A stretch of 64,000 bases of DNA from Bacillus sp. USDA818B3_A (GCF_009928415.1 NZ_JAABNN010000004.1:177093-241092), one strand, 5' to 3'; positions 33,704 to 44,579 are shown, counted from the stretch's first letter. The notes: generated by a model from the sequence alone, not told the origin. Numbers and translations are program-made.

Positions 33704-36577
33704 CTAAGCCTTGATCGTACTCTTTTCTTTAATTTGCTGCTTCATCCGTTCCCGATCACGCTCTAAGATCGGCTTCAAGTATTTTCCTGTATACGACTCA
33801 GGAACCTCTGCTACTTTTTCCGGCGTTCCCGTTGCGACAACCGTTCCACCCTTGTCGCCTCCCTCAGGACCGAGGTCGACAATATAATCAGCAGCCTTTA
33901 TGACATCAAGATTATGCTCAATCACAAGGACCGTATCGCCATTTTCAACGAGCCGCTGTAAAACAACTAACAAACGGGAAATGTCATCGACATGAAGCCC
34001 CGTCGTCGGCTCATCTAAAATATAAAAGGTTTTACCCGTCGAACGGCGGTGCAGCTCCGAAGCAAGCTTCACACGTTGTGCTTCCCCGCCGGATAAGGTC
34101 GTTGCCGGCTGGCCAAGCTTAACATAACCAAGACCGACATCCATAATCGTCTGCAGCTTCCGGCTGATTTTTGGAATATTTTCAAAAAACTCCACCGCCG
34201 CTTCCACAGTCATATCAAGAATGTCTGAAATATTTTTTCCTTTATATTTCACTTCAAGCGTTTCACGGTTATATCGTTTACCATGGCAAACCTCACATGG
34301 AACATAGACATCAGGTAAAAAGTGCATTTCAATTTTAATGATCCCATCCCCGCGGCAGGCCTCACAGCGGCCGCCTTTCACATTAAAACTAAAGCGGCCT
34401 TTCTTGTACCCGCGCACCTTTGCCTCATTCGTCGAAGCAAATACATCACGAACGTCATCAAAAACACCTGTATACGTTGCAGGATTGGAACGCGGTGTTC
34501 TGCCGATTGGTGATTGGTCGATATCAATAACCTTTTCTAAATGCTCTATTCCCTTGATCGACTTGTGATTGCCTGGCTTTGTTTTAGCACGATTAAGCTT
34601 TTGCGCCAATGATTTATGAAGAATCTCATTAATAAGCGTACTTTTTCCAGACCCGGATACACCTGTTACAGCGATAAACAGGCCAAGCGGAAACTTCGCA
34701 TTCACATTTTTTAAATTATTTTCAAATGCACCCTTGATTTCGATATAACGGCCATCCGGCTTCCGGCGCTCAAGTGGGAGCGGAATGAATTTTTTTCCGG
34801 ATAAATATTGGCCTGTCAGGGAGTTTGGATCTGACATGACCTCTTTCGGTGTGCCTGCAGAGACAATCTCCCCTCCATGCACGCCGGCACCAGGGCCAAT
34901 ATCAATCAAGTAATCAGCTGCGAGCATCGTGTCTTCATCATGCTCAACAACAATTAATGTATTACCGATATCACGCATGCTTTGCATGGTACTGATTAAC
35001 CTGTCATTATCACGTTGATGCAGCCCGATTGAAGGTTCATCCAAAATATAGAGCACACCTGTTAAACGCGAGCCAATTTGCGTAGCCAGACGAATCCGCT
35101 GGGCTTCACCGCCGGAGAGGGTTCCCGCCGTACGGCTAAGCGTTAAATAATCTAAACCAACATTAATCAGGAAACCAAGCCGTTCACTAATCTCTTGGAA
35201 AATCAGCTTAGCAATCTGCATTTCTTTTTCAGAAAGCTGCAGCTCACTAAAAAATTGATAGGACTCCCCAACTGAAAGGTCGGTTATTTGCGAAATATGG
35301 CGCCCATTGATTAACACGGCCATCGATTCCTTTTTCAGGCGGTAGCCTTTACAGGTTGGACATGGCTGCTGGCCCATATATTTTTCCATCTGCTCACGGA
35401 TAAAGTCAGAGCTAGTTTCTTTAAAACGACGCTCGACATTACGGATTACACCTTCAAATTGGATATGACCCTCACGGAGCTGCCCAAAATCATTTTCATA
35501 ACGGAAATAAATTTTGTCCTTGCCGGAACCGTATAGGATCTTCTCCATTTGGTGTTCAGGGATATCCTTCACTGGTAAATCCATCTCAATTCCATAATGG
35601 TCACAAACGGCCGCAAGCAGCTGCGGATAATATTGTGAACTGGTTGGCTCCCATGGAGCAATCGCATGCTGTTTTAACGTCAGATCCTTATTAGGGATAA
35701 CTAAATCAACATCCACTTCGAGTTTGGAACCGAGTCCGTCACATTCCGGGCAGGCGCCGAATGGACTATTAAAAGAAAACATCCGCGGCTCTAATTCACC
35801 AATGGAGAAACCGCAGATTGGACAGGCATGGTTCTCACTGAACAACAGCTCTTCCTCACCAATGACATCAACAATTACGTTACCTTCCCCTAACTTTAAA
35901 GCGGACTCAAGCGAATCTGCCACACGTGAAGAGATGCCCTCTTTGACGACAATTCGGTCGACGACCACTTCAATCGAATGTTTCTTATTTTTGTCTAACT
36001 CAATTTCATCACCAAGATCAAGCAATTCTCCGTCCACACGAACACGGACATACCCTTGCTTCTTAATATCCTCCAATACCTTGACATGGGCTCCTTTACG
36101 TCCCGATACAACAGGAGCGAGGATTTGCATTTTGGTTCGTTCTGGATAGCTAATAATCCGGTCGACCATCTGTTCAATGGTTTGCGAGGAGATTTCAATC
36201 CCATGATTCGGACACGTTGGATGCCCGACTCTTGCAAAAAGCAAACGTAAATAATCATAGATTTCCGTTACCGTCCCGACTGTGGAGCGCGGGTTCCGGC
36301 TTGTTGTTTTTTGATCAATTGAAATGGCGGGAGATAATCCTTCAATCATATCGACATCCGGCTTATCCATTTGACCAAGAAATTGGCGGGCATAAGCAGA
36401 CAGGGATTCCACATAACGGCGCTGCCCTTCTGCATAAATGGTATCAAATGCGAGCGAGGACTTTCCTGAACCGGAAAGTCCTGTCAGTACAACAAGCTGA
36501 TCTCTCGGAATGGTGACATCTATATTTTTCAAATTGTGGGCGCGGGCGCCTTTCACAATCAGTTTTTCCATTGCCAT
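33704..36577 (-). CDS. uvrA: Excinuclease ABC subunit UvrA
   Basis: DNA damage sensor ATPase of nucleotide excision repair, acting as a dimer with UvrB. The 957-residue protein has two ABC ATPase units: Walker [10 protein letters not shown] near residue 35 and GVSGSGKST near residue 640, and ABC signatures [13 protein letters not shown] and [13 protein letters not shown]. Zinc-finger cysteines are in [10 protein letters not shown]...CPEC and CEACRGDG...CEVCHGKR. It begins seven bases after uvrB, so the two are co-transcribed. Confidence 0.98.
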   Translation of the reverse strand: MAMEKLIVKGARAHNLKNIDVTIPRDQLVVLTGLSGSGKSSLAFDTIYAEGQRRYVESLSAYARQFLGQMDKPDVDMIEGLSPAISIDQKTTSRNPRSTVGTVTEIYDYLRLLFARVGHPTCPNHGIEISSQTIEQMVDRIISYPERTKMQILAPVVSGRKGAHVKVLEDIKKQGYVRVRVDGELLDLGDEIELDKNKKHSIEVVVDRIVVKEGISSRVADSLESALKLGEGNVIVDVIGEEELLFSENHACPICGFSIGELEPRMFSFNSPFGACPECDGLGSKLEVDVDLVIPNKDLTLKQHAIAPWEPTSSQYYPQLLAAVCDHYGIEMDLPVKDIPEHQMEKILYGSGKDKIYFRYENDFGQLREGHIQFEGVIRNVERRFKETSSDFIREQMEKYMGQQPCPTCKGYRLKKESMAVLINGRHISQITDLSVGESYQFFSELQLSEKEMQIAKLIFQEISERLGFLINVGLDYLTLSRTAGTLSGGEAQRIRLATQIGSRLTGVLYILDEPSIGLHQRDNDRLISTMQSMRDIGNTLIVVEHDEDTMLAADYLIDIGPGAGVHGGEIVSAGTPKEVMSDPNSLTGQYLSGKKFIPLPLERRKPDGRYIEIKGAFENNLKNVNAKFPLGLFIAVTGVSGSGKSTLINEILHKSLAQKLNRAKTKPGNHKSIKGIEHLEKVIDIDQSPIGRTPRSNPATYTGVFDDVRDVFASTNEAKVRGYKKGRFSFNVKGGRCEACRGDGIIKIEMHFLPDVYVPCEVCHGKRYNRETLEVKYKGKNISDILDMTVEAAVEFFENIPKISRKLQTIMDVGLGYVKLGQPATTLSGGEAQRVKLASELHRRSTGKTFYILDEPTTGLHVDDISRLLVVLQRLVENGDTVLVIEHNLDVIKAADYIVDLGPEGGDKGGTVVATGTPEKVAEVPESYTGKYLKPILERDRERMKQQIKEKSTIKA

Positions 36578-36584
36578 TTAACCG

Positions 36585-38564
36585 TCATCCTTCCGCTTTC
36601 AATTCCAATAATAAATCACGAAGCTCGGCGGCACGTTCGAAGTTGAGTGCCTTGGCTTCTTCTTTCATTTCTTTTTCCATTGTCATAATCAGTTTTTCTC
36701 GTTCCTTCTTCGACATCTTACCGAAGGATGCTGAAGGTTTATACTCTTCTTGGTCCTCCGCGGCCTGGGTCGCACGGATGACATCACGGATTTCTTTTTG
36801 AATCGTTTGTGGTGTGATGCCGTGCATTTCGTTGTACTCTTCTTGGATGGCCCGGCGACGTTTGGTCTCACTAATGGCCTTTTCCATCGAATCTGTCATT
36901 CTATCTGCATACATGATGACATGACCATTGGAGTTTCGGGCAGCCCGGCCAATGGTTTGTATTAAGGAACGTTCGGACCTTAGGAAGCCTTCTTTGTCAG
37001 CATCTAGTATAGTAATAAGGGAAACCTCTGGAATATCGAGTCCTTCTCGCAGCAAGTTAATCCCGATAAGCACATCATATTTCCCAAGCCGCAGCTCACG
37101 GATAATTTCAATCCGCTCGAGTGTTTTAACTTCGGAATGCAAATATTGCACTTTAATCCCAATCTCTTTTAAGTAATCCGTTAAATCCTCTGACATTTTC
37201 TTTGTTAACGTCGTCACGAGGACACGTTCATTTTTCTTCACGCGTTCTTGAATCTCACCAATCAGATCATCAATTTGTCCTTCAATTGGACGGATTTCAA
37301 TCGTAGGGTCGAGCAAACCTGTCGGCCGGATGATTTGTTGAATCATTTCCGGTGTATGCTCAAGTTCATATGGTCCAGGTGTGGCCGACACAAAAATAGC
37401 ATTGTGAACATGCTTATCAAATTCATCAAAAGTGAGCGGACGGTTATCGAGTGCCGATGGAAGCCGGAAGCCGTGGTCCACAAGCACTTGTTTACGAGCC
37501 TTGTCTCCATTAAACATACCCCTGATTTGCGGTAAGGTAACATGAGACTCATCAATGACGATCAGGAAATCTTCCGGAAAATAGTCAAGCAATGTATATG
37601 GGGTTGACCCTGGCGGCCTTAAGGTCAAATGACGGGAATAGTTTTCAATCCCTGAGCAAAAGCCCATCTCCCTCATCATTTCTAAATCATAGCGGGTGCG
37701 CTGTTCAATCCGTTGAGCTTCCAACAGTTTGTCATCTGCCCTAAGCTCTTCCAGCCGTTCCTCGAGTTCTTTTTCAATATTCTCAATCGCTAAGCGCATC
37801 TTCTCTTCACGTGTGACGAAGTGGGACGCCGGGAAAATGGCGATATGCGAGCGTTCCCCAATGATTTCACCTGTTAAGGCATCCACTTCGCGAATGCGGT
37901 CAATTTCGTCTCCGAAAAATTCAACACGCACACAGTGTTCATCACGGGAAACAGGGAAAATCTCGACAACGTCTCCGCGGACACGGAACGTTCCCCGTTT
38001 AAAATCAATATCATTTCGTTCATATTGAATATCGACTAAGCGATGCAGCAGCTGATTGCGTTCAATTTCCATCCCTGTCCGGAGCGATACCACCATTTCA
38101 CGGTATTCTTCCGGCGAACCGAGACCGTAGATGCAGGACACGCTCGCAATGATGATGACATCTTTCCGTTCAAATAAGGACGAGGTCGCTGAGTGGCGCA
38201 GCTTATCAATTTCATCATTGATGCTGGCATCTTTTTCAATAAATGTATCGGTTTGCGGCACATAAGCTTCCGGCTGATAGTAATCATAGTAGCTGACGAA
38301 GTATTCAACTGCATTGTTTGGAAAAAAATCTTTGAATTCACTATATAGCTGTCCTGCCAGCGTTTTATTATGGGCAATCACAAGGGTCGGCTTGTTTACT
38401 TCTTTAATCACGTTAGAAACCGTAAAAGTCTTCCCTGTACCAGTGGCACCAAGCAAGGTTTGGTGACGTTTATTGTTTTTAATCCCTTCCACAAGCTGCC
38501 GGATGGCCTCTGGCTGGTCTCCTTGTGGCGAGTACTTGGAAACTAATTCAAATTGGTCTTCCAC
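36585..38564 (-). CDS. uvrB: Excinuclease ABC subunit UvrB
   Basis: Helicase-like damage verification protein. The 659-residue protein has Walker [15 protein letters not shown], the beta-hairpin region [18 protein letters not shown], helicase motifs V/VI ([24 protein letters not shown]) and the C-terminal UVR motif that binds UvrC. A 338-base region upstream holds the 21-bp array. No clear LexA box was recognised by eye, although uvrBA is an SOS operon in B. subtilis. Confidence 0.98.
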   Translation of the reverse strand: MEDQFELVSKYSPQGDQPEAIRQLVEGIKNNKRHQTLLGATGTGKTFTVSNVIKEVNKPTLVIAHNKTLAGQLYSEFKDFFPNNAVEYFVSYYDYYQPEAYVPQTDTFIEKDASINDEIDKLRHSATSSLFERKDVIIIASVSCIYGLGSPEEYREMVVSLRTGMEIERNQLLHRLVDIQYERNDIDFKRGTFRVRGDVVEIFPVSRDEHCVRVEFFGDEIDRIREVDALTGEIIGERSHIAIFPASHFVTREEKMRLAIENIEKELEERLEELRADDKLLEAQRIEQRTRYDLEMMREMGFCSGIENYSRHLTLRPPGSTPYTLLDYFPEDFLIVIDESHVTLPQIRGMFNGDKARKQVLVDHGFRLPSALDNRPLTFDEFDKHVHNAIFVSATPGPYELEHTPEMIQQIIRPTGLLDPTIEIRPIEGQIDDLIGEIQERVKKNERVLVTTLTKKMSEDLTDYLKEIGIKVQYLHSEVKTLERIEIIRELRLGKYDVLIGINLLREGLDIPEVSLITILDADKEGFLRSERSLIQTIGRAARNSNGHVIMYADRMTDSMEKAISETKRRRAIQEEYNEMHGITPQTIQKEIRDVIRATQAAEDQEEYKPSASFGKMSKKEREKLIMTMEKEMKEEAKALNFERAAELRDLLLELKAEG

Positions 38565-38749
38565 TTTTTTATCCTCCCGTAAAAAAATATCCCTCTAAAG
38601 CTTAGAAACTGTTTATTATCCGGGATGGTGCTAAATCTCGAAAATACATATTAACATTCTACCACAATCCCCCAAAAACAAACCAATAATATGCGAACTA
38701 GTATTCGTTTTTTCAGTTTTTTCACTTGGTGACTATCTGCTCATTTTTT

Positions 38750-38850
38750 TATCGGCAGTTTTCCGAAACTTATCGGCACTTTTCTGAGATTTATCGGCAC
38801 TTTTCCGGTATTTATCGGCGAAATTTCGATTTTATCGGCACTTTCATAAA
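38750..38850. repeat. Five-unit intergenic array, 21-bp period, TATCGGC core
   Basis: The core TATCGGC starts at 38750, 38771, 38792, 38813 and 38833, so the period is exactly 21, 21, 21 and 20 bases. Each core is followed by ACTTTTC-like and AT-rich sequence. The array lies between the uvrB promoter region and the csbA terminator. It has the same periodicity and core-plus-AT design as the array behind uvrA, but a different core. Confidence 0.8.
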
Positions 38851-38853
38851 AAT

Positions 38854-38884
38854 AAAAAGCCTGCCGGATTTCCAGACAGACTTA
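38854..38884 (-). terminator. csbA terminator
   Basis: Minus strand AGTCTGTCTGG and CCGGCAGGCT pair around AAAT and run into TTTTTA. Confidence 0.75.
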
Positions 38885-38902
38885 GAAGACTTGATAAGTT
38901 AA

Positions 38903-39148
38903 TTAACTATTTTTAACTGCGCGGTGTTTCATCTTAGCTGCGAGCCAGAAACCTGCCGTAAGTGAAAAGGCATCAATCACAATAAGATAAAAGGTGTCGG
39001 TGTAGCCTTTGTAGACTGAGGCAGCGATTAGTGCAACGGTTAAGATAAGGCCGATCACTCGATTGTAAGTAACCCGTGAAAAAAGCAATACCAATAATCC
39101 AGGCATAATAAACGCTGAAAATATCCTAACGATCTCAAACATGGGCAC
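38903..39148 (-). CDS. csbA: Small membrane protein CsbA
   Basis: An 81-residue protein with two or three hydrophobic segments. Its pattern (FMPGLLVLLFSRVTYNR-like first helix, YKGYTDTFYLIVIDAFSL second half) matches B. subtilis CsbA, a sigma-B-controlled protein of unknown role. It precedes uvrB as in B. subtilis. I see no good GTTTAA/GGGTAT sigma-B promoter in the 66 bases upstream, so stress control is not shown here. Confidence 0.85.
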   Translation of the reverse strand: MPMFEIVRIFSAFIMPGLLVLLFSRVTYNRVIGLILTVALIAASVYKGYTDTFYLIVIDAFSLTAGFWLAAKMKHRAVKNS

Positions 39149-39214
39149 ACCTCGTTTATAATCTCATTCATTTATTTTAAAAACTAAACAGCAAAATTGC
39201 AACTAAAACACACC

Positions 39215-40666
39215 TTAATCCCTTGCCTGCACGAGAACATCTGATGCCTTTTGCTGTGATAATAAACTAACAATAATAAAGCCCAAAAATGACAGCACAA
39301 TCGGCAGCACAACGGTATGTAAGCCAAAGGCATTTGGATAAAAACGGTCAAATAAAATATAAGAGCCCATTCCGAGAATCATCGACGTGATTGCGCCATA
39401 CTTGTTCCCTTTACTCCAATACAAACCTAAAATAACCGGCCAAATGAAAACAGATTCCAATCCCCCAAAAGCAAACAGATTCAGCCAGACAATTAAGTCA
39501 GGTGGACTTAACGAGAAAATAATCACGATAATCCCAATTACCGCCGTTACACTGAAGCTGACCTTTTTGATTTGGTTCTCATCCGCATCTGGCTTGATAT
39601 AATTCAAGTAAATATCCTTTACCAAAGTTGAACTCACCAAAATGAGCAGTGCATCTACCGTTGACATAATGGCTGCCATCGGAGCGGCCAGGACAATTCC
39701 GGCAACAAACGGCGGCAATACTTTCATCGATAACAATGGCATAACGGTATCGCCGATTTTAATGCCTGGGAGCACCGGCCTCGCAAATACGCCAATCAAA
39801 TGCATGCCAAGCATAATAAATCCAACGACAACCGTTCCGATAATGATCGCATGGTGCATCGCTTTCGAGTTTTTATAAGACATCGCTCTGACAGCGATTT
39901 GCGGCAAACCGACCACCCCTACCCCTACTAAAATCCAAAAGGAAGAAACATAGGCCGGAGTTAAGTTGTGTTCCGCACCAAACGGACTGATCAGGTTCGG
40001 ATTTTCCGCTGCCAAATCAGAGATGATGTGAGGAATCCCCCCGCCAGCTTTAATGACCGCAATTAGAAGAATCAACGTCCCACCAAACATCACAACGCCC
40101 TGGACAGCATCGGTAAGTGCGACCGCACGAAAGCCGCCGACAATGACAAAGACAAGGACCGAAAAGGCAAAAATCAGTAAAGCGGTAGAATAAGGCATGC
40201 CAGTCAGCGATTCTACCAGTCTTGCCCCGCCAATCCACTGGGCCGTCATGGATGAAAAAAGAAAGATAATAATACTTGCCGCTGACAGAATAACTACTGT
40301 TTTACTTTTATATCGTTCTTTTAGAAAATCAATTAAAGTGATCGCCTTATACTGGCGGGCTACAATCGCAAATTTCTTCCCTAGAACCATTAACGTAAAA
40401 TAGCCGGTTGCCAGCTGTGCCATGGCGAGGAACACCCAGCCTAATCCCTGAGTATAAGCGACACCCGGACCGCCGATAAAGCTTGAGGCACTTCCATAGG
40501 TAGCCACCATCGTCATCGCTAGAATGAACCCGCCCATTTGTCGTTCGCCTAGGAAGTACCCTTCTAAAAAAGAAGTGGATTTGAGCACCAATTTGTTAGA
40601 CCAAAGGCCCACCGCAAAAATGATCAATAAGAAAATAATTAATGGCGTAATAACGGCCCAATTCAT
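39215..40666 (-). CDS. panF: Sodium/pantothenate symporter-type SSS transporter
   Basis: A 483-residue member of the sodium:solute symporter family with about 13 membrane segments. N-terminal motifs YFLGERQMGG and TYGSASSFIGGPG, and the GGFRAVALTDAVQG signature, match PanF. It would import pantothenate with Na+. It overlaps the YhdT-like gene by four bases; PanF-YhdT pairs are a known arrangement and strengthen the call. Confidence 0.88.
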   Translation of the reverse strand: MNWAVITPLIIFLLIIFAVGLWSNKLVLKSTSFLEGYFLGERQMGGFILAMTMVATYGSASSFIGGPGVAYTQGLGWVFLAMAQLATGYFTLMVLGKKFAIVARQYKAITLIDFLKERYKSKTVVILSAASIIIFLFSSMTAQWIGGARLVESLTGMPYSTALLIFAFSVLVFVIVGGFRAVALTDAVQGVVMFGGTLILLIAVIKAGGGIPHIISDLAAENPNLISPFGAEHNLTPAYVSSFWILVGVGVVGLPQIAVRAMSYKNSKAMHHAIIIGTVVVGFIMLGMHLIGVFARPVLPGIKIGDTVMPLLSMKVLPPFVAGIVLAAPMAAIMSTVDALLILVSSTLVKDIYLNYIKPDADENQIKKVSFSVTAVIGIIVIIFSLSPPDLIVWLNLFAFGGLESVFIWPVILGLYWSKGNKYGAITSMILGMGSYILFDRFYPNAFGLHTVVLPIVLSFLGFIIVSLLSQQKASDVLVQARD

Positions 40667-40947
40667 TTGTTTTCCTCCTCGTTAACATCAAAGGGGATAT
40701 CCTTGAAGAGATATTTCACTACTATGATGACAAGGATAATCATAACAATGGAGCCAAGAATGCAGCTGTAGAAGAACCAGGCTGGCAGACCAAACACATA
40801 AGTATAATCTTTGACATCGGCAGATCCCATACCATAGCCAAAACCATACCATATGATAAAGTTGATAAGAACAAGGATAACTCCAATAAGTGCTTCCTTA
40901 TGGGCAATCTTAAAGCGCTTGTCCATAGAATCCACAGATTTTTTCAC
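40663..40947 (-). CDS. YhdT family (DUF997) small membrane protein
   Basis: A 94-residue protein with two membrane segments (VILVLINFIIWYGFGYG and GSIVMIILVIIVVKY). The spacing and the FGLPAWFFYS motif fit DUF997/YhdT, which commonly sits before panF and may help the symporter. The start is a GTG with a weak ribosome site. Overlap with panF indicates coupled translation. Confidence 0.85.
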   Translation of the reverse strand: MKKSVDSMDKRFKIAHKEALIGVILVLINFIIWYGFGYGMGSADVKDYTYVFGLPAWFFYSCILGSIVMIILVIIVVKYLFKDIPFDVNEEENK

Positions 40948-41023
40948 TCTTCATACACCCCTAGTATGTAGACATTTAGTCAAATTTTTAACCAAGTTAG
41001 AACATTTTACCACAAAAAAACGA

Positions 41024-41073
41024 AGAAAACCTTACTAACATGCGGATGGGACGTCACACGTTAGATAAGGTTT
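41024..41073 (-). terminator. czcD terminator
   Basis: Minus strand AAACCTTATCTAAC and GTTAGTAAGGTTTT pair with one bulge around a 20-base loop, followed by a T-rich end. Confidence 0.75.
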
Positions 41074-41087
41074 GAGTTTTTGATATT

Positions 41088-42020
41088 CTAATTACACGTG
41101 CCATGCGGACTCGGACAGCCGTTGGCTTCTTTTTCAACCTGAACCGTACTGTGTTCAATATGGAACTGGTCATGAAGTATTTTTTGGGATTGAGACAAGA
41201 TTTCGTCATGAACACCATTATCGAAAATTGTCATGTGGCAGCTTAGGACAGGATAGCCTGAGGTAATCGTCCAAATGTGTAAATCATGGACCTCCTTGAC
41301 GTTAGGTATCTTGCACAAAGCCTTTTTGACTTGAGTTATATCAATTTGTGAAGGTGCCCCCTCCATCAAAATGTGAAAAGAATCTTTTGTGACCCGGTAG
41401 CCGCTAATCAGTATCAATACGGCAACAATGATGCTGGCAATCGGATCGGCAATCCCCCAGCCGAAAAACATAATCAGTAAAGCGGCAGCAATGGCACCTA
41501 CCGAACCAAGCATGTCACCAAGAACATGAAGGAAGGCACTTCTGACATTTAAGTTTTCTTCCTTATCACCCCTCATTAAAATCCAAGCGGCAATGATATT
41601 AATCAATAATCCGGTAACAGAAATCATGAGCATCCCCGTACTTTGGACCTCCGGTGGATTGAAAAGGCGCTGAAAGGCTTCGTAGAAAATATAAACAGAA
41701 ATGATCACAAGGGTTAGACCATTTAGGGCCGCAGCGATGATTTCGAACCGCTTATAGCCATAGGTCTTTTCTTGTGAGACTTGCTTTTCCCCAAGTTTTA
41801 AAGCATAAAAACTTAATCCTAATGCAGCAGCATCGCTAAGCATATGACCTGCATCGGATAATAATGCCAGGCTGTTTGTGATTATACCGCCGATCACTTC
41901 GACAATCATGAAGGCAGTTATTAATATAAAGGAACTAAGCAATGCCTTTTTGTTACTTGTATGTGAATGGCCATGCGAGTGACCGTGCGAGTGGCCATGA
42001 TGATGGTGATGATGTCCCAT
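41088..42020 (-). CDS. czcD: Cation diffusion facilitator, CzcD/ZitB type
   Basis: An efflux antiporter for Zn2+, Co2+, Cd2+ or similar ions. The 310-residue protein opens with a striking histidine-rich metal tail (GHHHHHHGHSHGHSHGHSH). Six membrane segments follow with the metal site motifs HMLSDAAAL (segment 2) and HVLGDMLGS (segment 5). A cytoplasmic C-terminal domain is present, with a terminal CPSPHGTCN. It is monocistronic with a long leader behind an ArsR-type operator. Confidence 0.93.
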   Translation of the reverse strand: MGHHHHHHGHSHGHSHGHSHTSNKKALLSSFILITAFMIVEVIGGIITNSLALLSDAGHMLSDAAALGLSFYALKLGEKQVSQEKTYGYKRFEIIAAALNGLTLVIISVYIFYEAFQRLFNPPEVQSTGMLMISVTGLLINIIAAWILMRGDKEENLNVRSAFLHVLGDMLGSVGAIAAALLIMFFGWGIADPIASIIVAVLILISGYRVTKDSFHILMEGAPSQIDITQVKKALCKIPNVKEVHDLHIWTITSGYPVLSCHMTIFDNGVHDEILSQSQKILHDQFHIEHSTVQVEKEANGCPSPHGTCN

Positions 42021-42276
42021 GTTTATCCCCCCCTGAACCCTAAAAAAATGAGCTCTAATTCTCTTTTTAAAACGAAAAGGTTCCGATTATGTTATCCTTT
42101 TCTAATTCATATCTTTCAATACATTTCTCCATTTGAACAGGGAAATTCCCCTCAAGTTATTCCTTTCCCCTTAACAGAGGTAATCCATCTAATGTACTAA
42201 TAATGTCATACCCATATCTGCAAAGGCGTACGCTATTTTCAAGCAGGTTTCATCCGGTAATGTCTCATTTGATTAT
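42021..42276 (-). other. Long czcD leader, no supported gene
   Basis: This stretch between promoter and start codon holds short minus-strand frames only. One, starting ATGGAGAAATG near 42130 (MEKCIERYELEKDN...), would give about 21 residues but lacks a well-spaced ribosome site. I do not see the conserved GGGACAG/GGGGCAG elements of the NiCo (czcD) riboswitch. Confidence 0.35.
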
Positions 42277-42306
42277 ATGATATTCAAATGAACATTTGAA
42301 TGTCAA
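42277..42306 (-). promoter_or_regulatory. czcD promoter with ArsR/CzrA-type operator
   Basis: On the minus strand a perfect -35 TTGACA is 18 bases from a -10 TATCAT. The palindrome ATTCAAATG-AA-CATTTGAAT (42282-42301) fills the spacer. Sites of this shape are used by metal-sensing ArsR/SmtB repressors such as CzrA. The mRNA would have a leader of about 250 bases before czcD. Confidence 0.75.
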
Positions 42307-42384
42307 TCATATTGATAAAAATAAAAGAAGAACCCTTTATCTAGGTCCTTCTTTCATTGGAAGAAAACAACTTTATGTATCATA

Positions 42385-43746
42385 TTAGCTTTTCGGCAAA
42401 AATAACACGGCTTCTGTACCTATACCTTCTGTACTGCTTATTTTGATTTCACCGTGATGCTGCTTCATGATATTTTTCGCGATTGACAGTCCAAGTCCTG
42501 TGCCGCCAGTTTCACGGCTTCTAGCCTTGTCGACCCGATAAAATCGCTCAAATATATTTTCAATTTCTTCTTCTGGAATGCCAATTCCGTAATCCTTCAC
42601 TTTAATAACCGTGTCGTGCTCATTTACAAGGATAGCCACGTCTATTTTATCTGTACTATATTTAATCGCATTATCAATTAAAATAATGATGGCTTGCTTA
42701 AGTTTCAGCTCGTCTGCAGTTATTATAATAGAGGGGGCAGCAAAGTGAAGCTGGATTTCCCGTTTATACGCACCTTTAAGCTGCTTACTGATGTTCTCAC
42801 ATAACTTTACTAAATCAAACGATTTTTTTTCTAAAAGATTTCCTGATTCAGTATCGGCTAAGTCTAAAAATTTCTCGGTCATCTTCTGGATCCTGGCAGC
42901 TTCCGAATGGATGGTTTCAATTGCTTCCAAGGCGTCCGCTTCGTTTCGGATTCCCCTTCTTAATAGATGATCAGCAAAACTCTTAATAACGGTCAGCGGG
43001 GTTTTTAATTCATGGGAAGCATCAGAAATAAATTGTTTTTGTTTTTCGAGATTTTCTTCTAACCTCCGAATCATCCGGTTAAAAGTGACCGCCATTTTTT
43101 GCAGTTCATCATGTGTATTATGCTGAATGACTATTTTCTTCGGAATGCCGCTCTGTTCAATGTCCTCCATCGTGTTGATCATGTTAGAAATCGGCCTCAT
43201 AATTAGAGTAGACAGGAGCACTCCGCCAATCATAGCTAATAACCCTCCAAGGATCGTGCTCGAAATTTGAATCGAAAGTAAAATATCCTTAGCAAGTTCC
43301 AGCTCTGATAACTTTTCGCCAATCTCCAGTGTCCCCGTTATTTTGTCTTTGGAATAAATAGGGACTCTGACCATAAGGATTTGTTCTTCACGCTTATTTT
43401 GTCTGATCGTTTTCCTTACCGCTTCTTTTTCCCTAACAAACTTCGGCTGGATTTTTGCTGCCAAAGGTTTATCATTAGTCACTTCATTGATGACGTTTGA
43501 ATTTGGTTGAACAATCCTTATAAAAGAATCGCCGGTAAGGTAGGGGGTTAATTGGTCTTTTAATCGAGTAGAGGAATGCTCCACCTTCATTTCCTTGATC
43601 AGAATGTCCGCCCGCTGATAAAGATCCTGATCCTCCATGTTCACTGTTATCTTCATAAACGAAAAAAAGACCACTGCATTTACAGCTATTAAGACACAAA
43701 GGATCCAAGCAGTTGTCATGAGGTTTATTTTCGTTGTAATCTTCAT
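42385..43746 (-). CDS. HAMP sensor histidine kinase (YkoH/ArlS-like)
   Basis: A 453-residue membrane kinase. Transmembrane helix 1 is at residues 10-30. The extracytoplasmic sensor lies at about 35-155 and helix 2 at 160-183. HAMP covers 184-235, and HisKA has the phosphorylated His245 in SDASHELKTPLT. HATPase_c carries DNAIKYS, the DYGIGIPEEE G1 box and GTGLGLSIAKN. It follows its response regulator by four bases. The stimulus is unknown; neighbours are a metal exporter and a cytochrome oxidase assembly factor, neither clearly a target. Confidence 0.92.
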   Translation of the reverse strand: MKITTKINLMTTAWILCVLIAVNAVVFFSFMKITVNMEDQDLYQRADILIKEMKVEHSSTRLKDQLTPYLTGDSFIRIVQPNSNVINEVTNDKPLAAKIQPKFVREKEAVRKTIRQNKREEQILMVRVPIYSKDKITGTLEIGEKLSELELAKDILLSIQISSTILGGLLAMIGGVLLSTLIMRPISNMINTMEDIEQSGIPKKIVIQHNTHDELQKMAVTFNRMIRRLEENLEKQKQFISDASHELKTPLTVIKSFADHLLRRGIRNEADALEAIETIHSEAARIQKMTEKFLDLADTESGNLLEKKSFDLVKLCENISKQLKGAYKREIQLHFAAPSIIITADELKLKQAIIILIDNAIKYSTDKIDVAILVNEHDTVIKVKDYGIGIPEEEIENIFERFYRVDKARSRETGGTGLGLSIAKNIMKQHHGEIKISSTEGIGTEAVLFLPKS

Positions 43747-43750
43747 GCTC

Positions 43751-44452
43751 TTAATTCTCCTTTATGGTATAACCAATTCCCCTCACTGTTTGGATAATCG
43801 TTGGCTCGGCGAAACCCTCTTCGATTTTTTTCCTTAAATGACGAATAAAAACATCGATGACATTTGTTTCCCCTTCATACTCATATCCCCAGACATGATA
43901 CAGGATATTTTCCCTAGCAACGATTTTATTTTTATTGGCTAATAAATAAACAAGCAAATCAAATTCTTTCGGTGTCAGGGTAATAGGTGTATTCCCTCTG
44001 GTAACTTCACGTGTTTCACGATTAACGGTTAAATCTTCAAACGTTAGGATCGATTCCTCTGGCTGGGAGGCTTTGATGGCAATCGCATTATGACGCAGGC
44101 AGGAACGCACACGTGCCAGTAATTCTTCCATTTCAAATGGTTTGGTTATATAATCATTTGCCCCCTGATCGAGTCCAGTTACCTTGTCCATTGTAAGGTT
44201 TCGGGCGGTTAATAATATGATTGGTATGAGGGAGTTTTCCTTTCGGATTCTCCTTAGTACTTCAATCCCATTCATTTCAGGCAGCATGACATCTAAAAGA
44301 ATTAAATCGAGTTTTTCGGAGAGGGCCGCTTGCAAACCCGTCTTTCCATCATAGGCAACTAAAACCTGATATCCTTCGTATTCGAGTTCAATTTTCAAGA
44401 TTTTAGCAATATGCCGTTCGTCCTCAACCACTAAAATTTTCTGCTGCATCAT
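43751..44452 (-). CDS. OmpR-family response regulator (YkoG/ArlR-like)
   Basis: A 233-residue regulator. The receiver domain (residues 5-118) has the acidic pair Glu10/Asp11, phosphoacceptor Asp54 (ILLDVMLPEMNG), the switch Thr in LLTARN and Lys in ITKPFEMEE. The winged-helix DNA-binding domain (about 140-231) has TLTPKEFDLLVYL and VDVFIRHLRKKI-like segments. It is first in a two-gene operon with the kinase. Confidence 0.94.
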   Translation of the reverse strand: MMQQKILVVEDERHIAKILKIELEYEGYQVLVAYDGKTGLQAALSEKLDLILLDVMLPEMNGIEVLRRIRKENSLIPIILLTARNLTMDKVTGLDQGANDYITKPFEMEELLARVRSCLRHNAIAIKASQPEESILTFEDLTVNRETREVTRGNTPITLTPKEFDLLVYLLANKNKIVARENILYHVWGYEYEGETNVIDVFIRHLRKKIEEGFAEPTIIQTVRGIGYTIKEN

Positions 44453-44579
44453 TTGTCCCCCTTTTCTGTATGGGTAGAGAACCTGCTAATGATATCTTCT
44501 ACAATTTATCACTAATTTTCTTTATTTTACTTGATTTAATAAAATTTTAATCTTATCCGCTTGTCTTAGATAGAGAATG

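Noticed and set aside
38750..38850. CRISPR-like array
   Set aside because: Units are about 21 bases with a 7-base conserved core and no unique spacers of CRISPR length; there are no cas genes nearby.
38903..39214. Sigma-B promoter for csbA
   Set aside because: No GTTTAA-N13/15-GGGTAT pair is present upstream.
42021..42276. NiCo (czcD) riboswitch
   Set aside because: The conserved purine-rich four-way-junction motifs are not visible in the leader.
42130..42276. Remnant of a czrA/ArsR gene
   Set aside because: Short translated pieces such as ETLPDETCLKIAYAFADMG vaguely suggest coding, but no frame holds and none matches the ArsR helix-turn-helix.
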